DNA of 15,629 bases from an uncultured Anaerolineaceae bacterium (lineage in GTDB: Bacteria; Chloroflexota; Anaerolineae; Promineifilales; Promineifilaceae). This document shows, one piece after another, positions 14,495 to 15,629 of this stretch (positions are counted from its first letter, which is position 1; each line of letters starts with the position of its first letter). Location: NCBI GenBank assembly GCA_937967805.1, contig CALBTC010000252.1, positions 1 to 15,629 of the forward strand. Reading direction: 5' to 3'. The notes below the pieces were generated by a model. It did no database searches. It was given only the letters and a program-made list of their open reading frames with translations, and was not told the origin of the DNA. Both the position numbers and the translations under genes were made by a program.

Positions 14495-15549
14495 TTCTCC
14501 TTATTCTGCTCCGCTTCTACCGCAGCCCGCAGATTCTTCACAAACGGCGGATAGACAATGCCTGCCTCGGTAACGATGCCGGTGACATAGCGGTGGGGCG
14601 TCACGTCGAAAGCGGGATTGCGGGCGGTGATGCCGGCTGGAGCGATGGATTGTTCGCCTATAAACAGCACTTCCTCGTTGCCGCGTTCCTCAATGGGGAT
14701 GAGATCGCCGTTTTCCAGCTCCAAATCTACCGTGCTGGTGGGCACGACGGGGTAAAAAGGAACGCCGTTCTCCTTGGCCACCACGGCCAGCTTGTAGGTG
14801 CCGATTTTGTTAGCCACGTCGCCGTTTGCGGCCGTTCTGTCAGAGCCAACCAGCACAATATCCACCTGCCCGGTGCGCATGAAGTGCCCGGCGGCATTGT
14901 CGGCGATGAGGTCAAACGATATGCCGCGCTGGTGCAGTTCCCAGGCGGTGAGGCGGGAGCCTTGCAGCCGGGGGCGCGTTTCATCGACCAACACGTGAAT
15001 CTTTTTGCCCTGCTCATGGGCGGCAAAAACAACGCCCAGCGCTGTGCCCCAGTCGACGGTGGCCAGCGCGCCGGTGTTGCAGTGGTGCAAAATGGTGTCG
15101 CCGTCGCTGATGAGCTCGGCCCCGTTGTACGCCATGCGCTTGTTGAGCGCCACGTCTTCATCGGCCAGCATTTGCGCTTCGGCCAGGATGGCATCGCGCA
15201 CGTCATCGACGCCTTCTATTTCTTCATTGGCGGCTACACGCAGCATTCGACGCACGGCCCAGGCCAGGTTTACGGCCGTTGGTCGAGCGGCGTTGAGGTG
15301 GGCTGCGGCCGTTTCCAAATCGCGCAGTAAAGTCAGCCGGTCGGTGGCGCCGGACTGCCGTGCCGCTAGAGCCATAGCAAAGGCTGCCGCCGCGCCGATA
15401 GCCGGTGCGCCGCGCACGTACATCTCCTTGATAGCGCGGGCCACTTCCTTGTAATCGGTAAACTCGGCGATCTCAAATTCCCAGGGCAGCTGCCGCTGGT
15501 CGATCATCTTCGTGCTGTCGGAATCATAATCCCAAAAAACGGTTCTCAT
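14479..15549 (-). CDS. mtnA: S-methyl-5-thioribose-1-phosphate isomerase
   Basis: A 356-residue cytoplasmic enzyme of methionine salvage that converts 5-methylthioribose 1-phosphate to the ribulose form; related proteins also act on ribose 1-phosphate-type substrates. Clear family motifs are [17 protein letters not shown] (45-61), [19 protein letters not shown] with catalytic C157, [17 protein letters not shown] (189-205), [18 protein letters not shown] with catalytic D237, and [22 protein letters not shown] near the end. Length is normal. GAGG lies five bases before the ATG. The 80 bases upstream to the window edge contain a possible -10 (TATGAT) but no good -35, and a run of eight G at 15600-15607. 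The last residues (KEKDGDR) and the stop lie inside a 7-nt repeat array. It heads a strand with rfbF and rfbG, a combination with no obvious pathway link. Confidence 0.96.
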   Translation of the reverse strand: MRTVFWDYDSDSTKMIDQRQLPWEFEIAEFTDYKEVARAIKEMYVRGAPAIGAAAAFAMALAARQSGATDRLTLLRDLETAAAHLNAARPTAVNLAWAVRRMLRVAANEEIEGVDDVRDAILAEAQMLADEDVALNKRMAYNGAELISDGDTILHHCNTGALATVDWGTALGVVFAAHEQGKKIHVLVDETRPRLQGSRLTAWELHQRGISFDLIADNAAGHFMRTGQVDIVLVGSDRTAANGDVANKIGTYKLAVVAKENGVPFYPVVPTSTVDLELENGDLIPIEERGNEEVLFIGEQSIAPAGITARNPAFDVTPHRYVTGIVTEAGIVYPPFVKNLRAAVEAEQNKEKDGDR

Positions 15550-15629
15550 GGTTGCCTCAATATTGGTTCTAATTTAACGGGCGAGATCATAACACAGCCG
15601 GGGGGGGACTGCCAGCGGGAGGACGGCCG

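Larger units (their letters stand above)
34..15279. repeat. Highly iterated octamer palindrome ACGGCCGT, 25 exact copies
   Basis: First bases of the exact copies: 34, 335, 667, 2292, 4019, 6224, 6718, 6841, 6903, 7665, 7921, 8669, 8958, 9430, 9553, 10107, 10626, 11750, 11936, 12249, 13624, 13800, 14021, 14311 and 15272. Near matches ACGGCCGC or ACGGCCGA are at about 2544, 8431, 10454, 11347, 12311 and 12509. All exact copies are inside coding regions, in different frames (read as NGR/DGR, TAV or RPL), so protein sequence does not explain them. An average octamer would occur about 0.24 times in a window of this length. Confidence 0.9.

Noticed and set aside
14455..15330. 291-residue open frame on the plus strand
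   Set aside because: Antisense of mtnA, which is unmistakable; starts in the 7-nt repeat array.
15550..15629. Promoter for mtnA from TATGAT and surroundings
   Set aside because: No acceptable -35 at 16-18 bp; the spacer region is a C run on that strand, so support is too weak.

Overview
The window looks like a chromosomal accessory region of a free-living bacterium, most probably a member of the Chloroflexota (Anaerolineae/Caldilineae-like). That placement is an inference from gene content: a sugar ABC importer with a lipoprotein receptor, GH43/GH1-like/GH2 enzymes and a COG4189-like ArsR regulator. No rRNA, tRNA, mobile element or CRISPR array was seen.

Layout. (1) 1-796, minus: start of an NAD-dependent sugar-nucleotide epimerase/dehydratase whose C-terminus lies outside the window. 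(2) 830-1771, minus: a winged-helix regulator with a large beta-rich C-terminal domain. (3) 1772-2204: a divergent control region. It has two good sigma70-type promoters pointing away from each other. A 21-nt element (18/21 identical between copies) sits just downstream of each -10 box, in the same orientation relative to each transcript. A leader of about 260 nt follows on the plus side. (4) 2205-12499, plus: a tight seven-gene operon with a solute-binding lipoprotein, two permeases, a lipoprotein GH43, a GH43 without signal peptide carrying two beta-sandwich modules, a GH1-like glycosidase and a GH2 glycosidase. (5) 12576-15549, minus and convergent: mtnA (methylthioribose-1-phosphate isomerase), an rfbF-like glucose-1-phosphate cytidylyltransferase and an rfbG-like CDP-glucose 4,6-dehydratase.

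How the operon probably works: oligosaccharides from an arabinose- or xylose-containing plant glycan are trimmed at the cell surface by the GH43 lipoprotein, captured by the solute-binding protein, imported by the two permeases with an ATPase encoded elsewhere, and broken down in the cytoplasm by the second GH43, the GH1-like and the GH2 enzymes. The divergent regulator is the obvious candidate to sense the sugar and to act at the paired operators.

The most striking genome-scale signal is the octamer palindrome ACGGCCGT. I count 25 exact copies, against about 0.24 expected for an average octamer, in all three reading frames and on genes of both strands; it is a HIP1-like highly iterated palindrome. 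Other points worth a look are the rfbF-like protein with both expected metal-binding aspartates replaced, a perfect 34-bp palindrome between rfbF and rfbG, and an array of 7-nt repeats that runs across the mtnA stop codon and fills the ribosome-binding region of rfbF.
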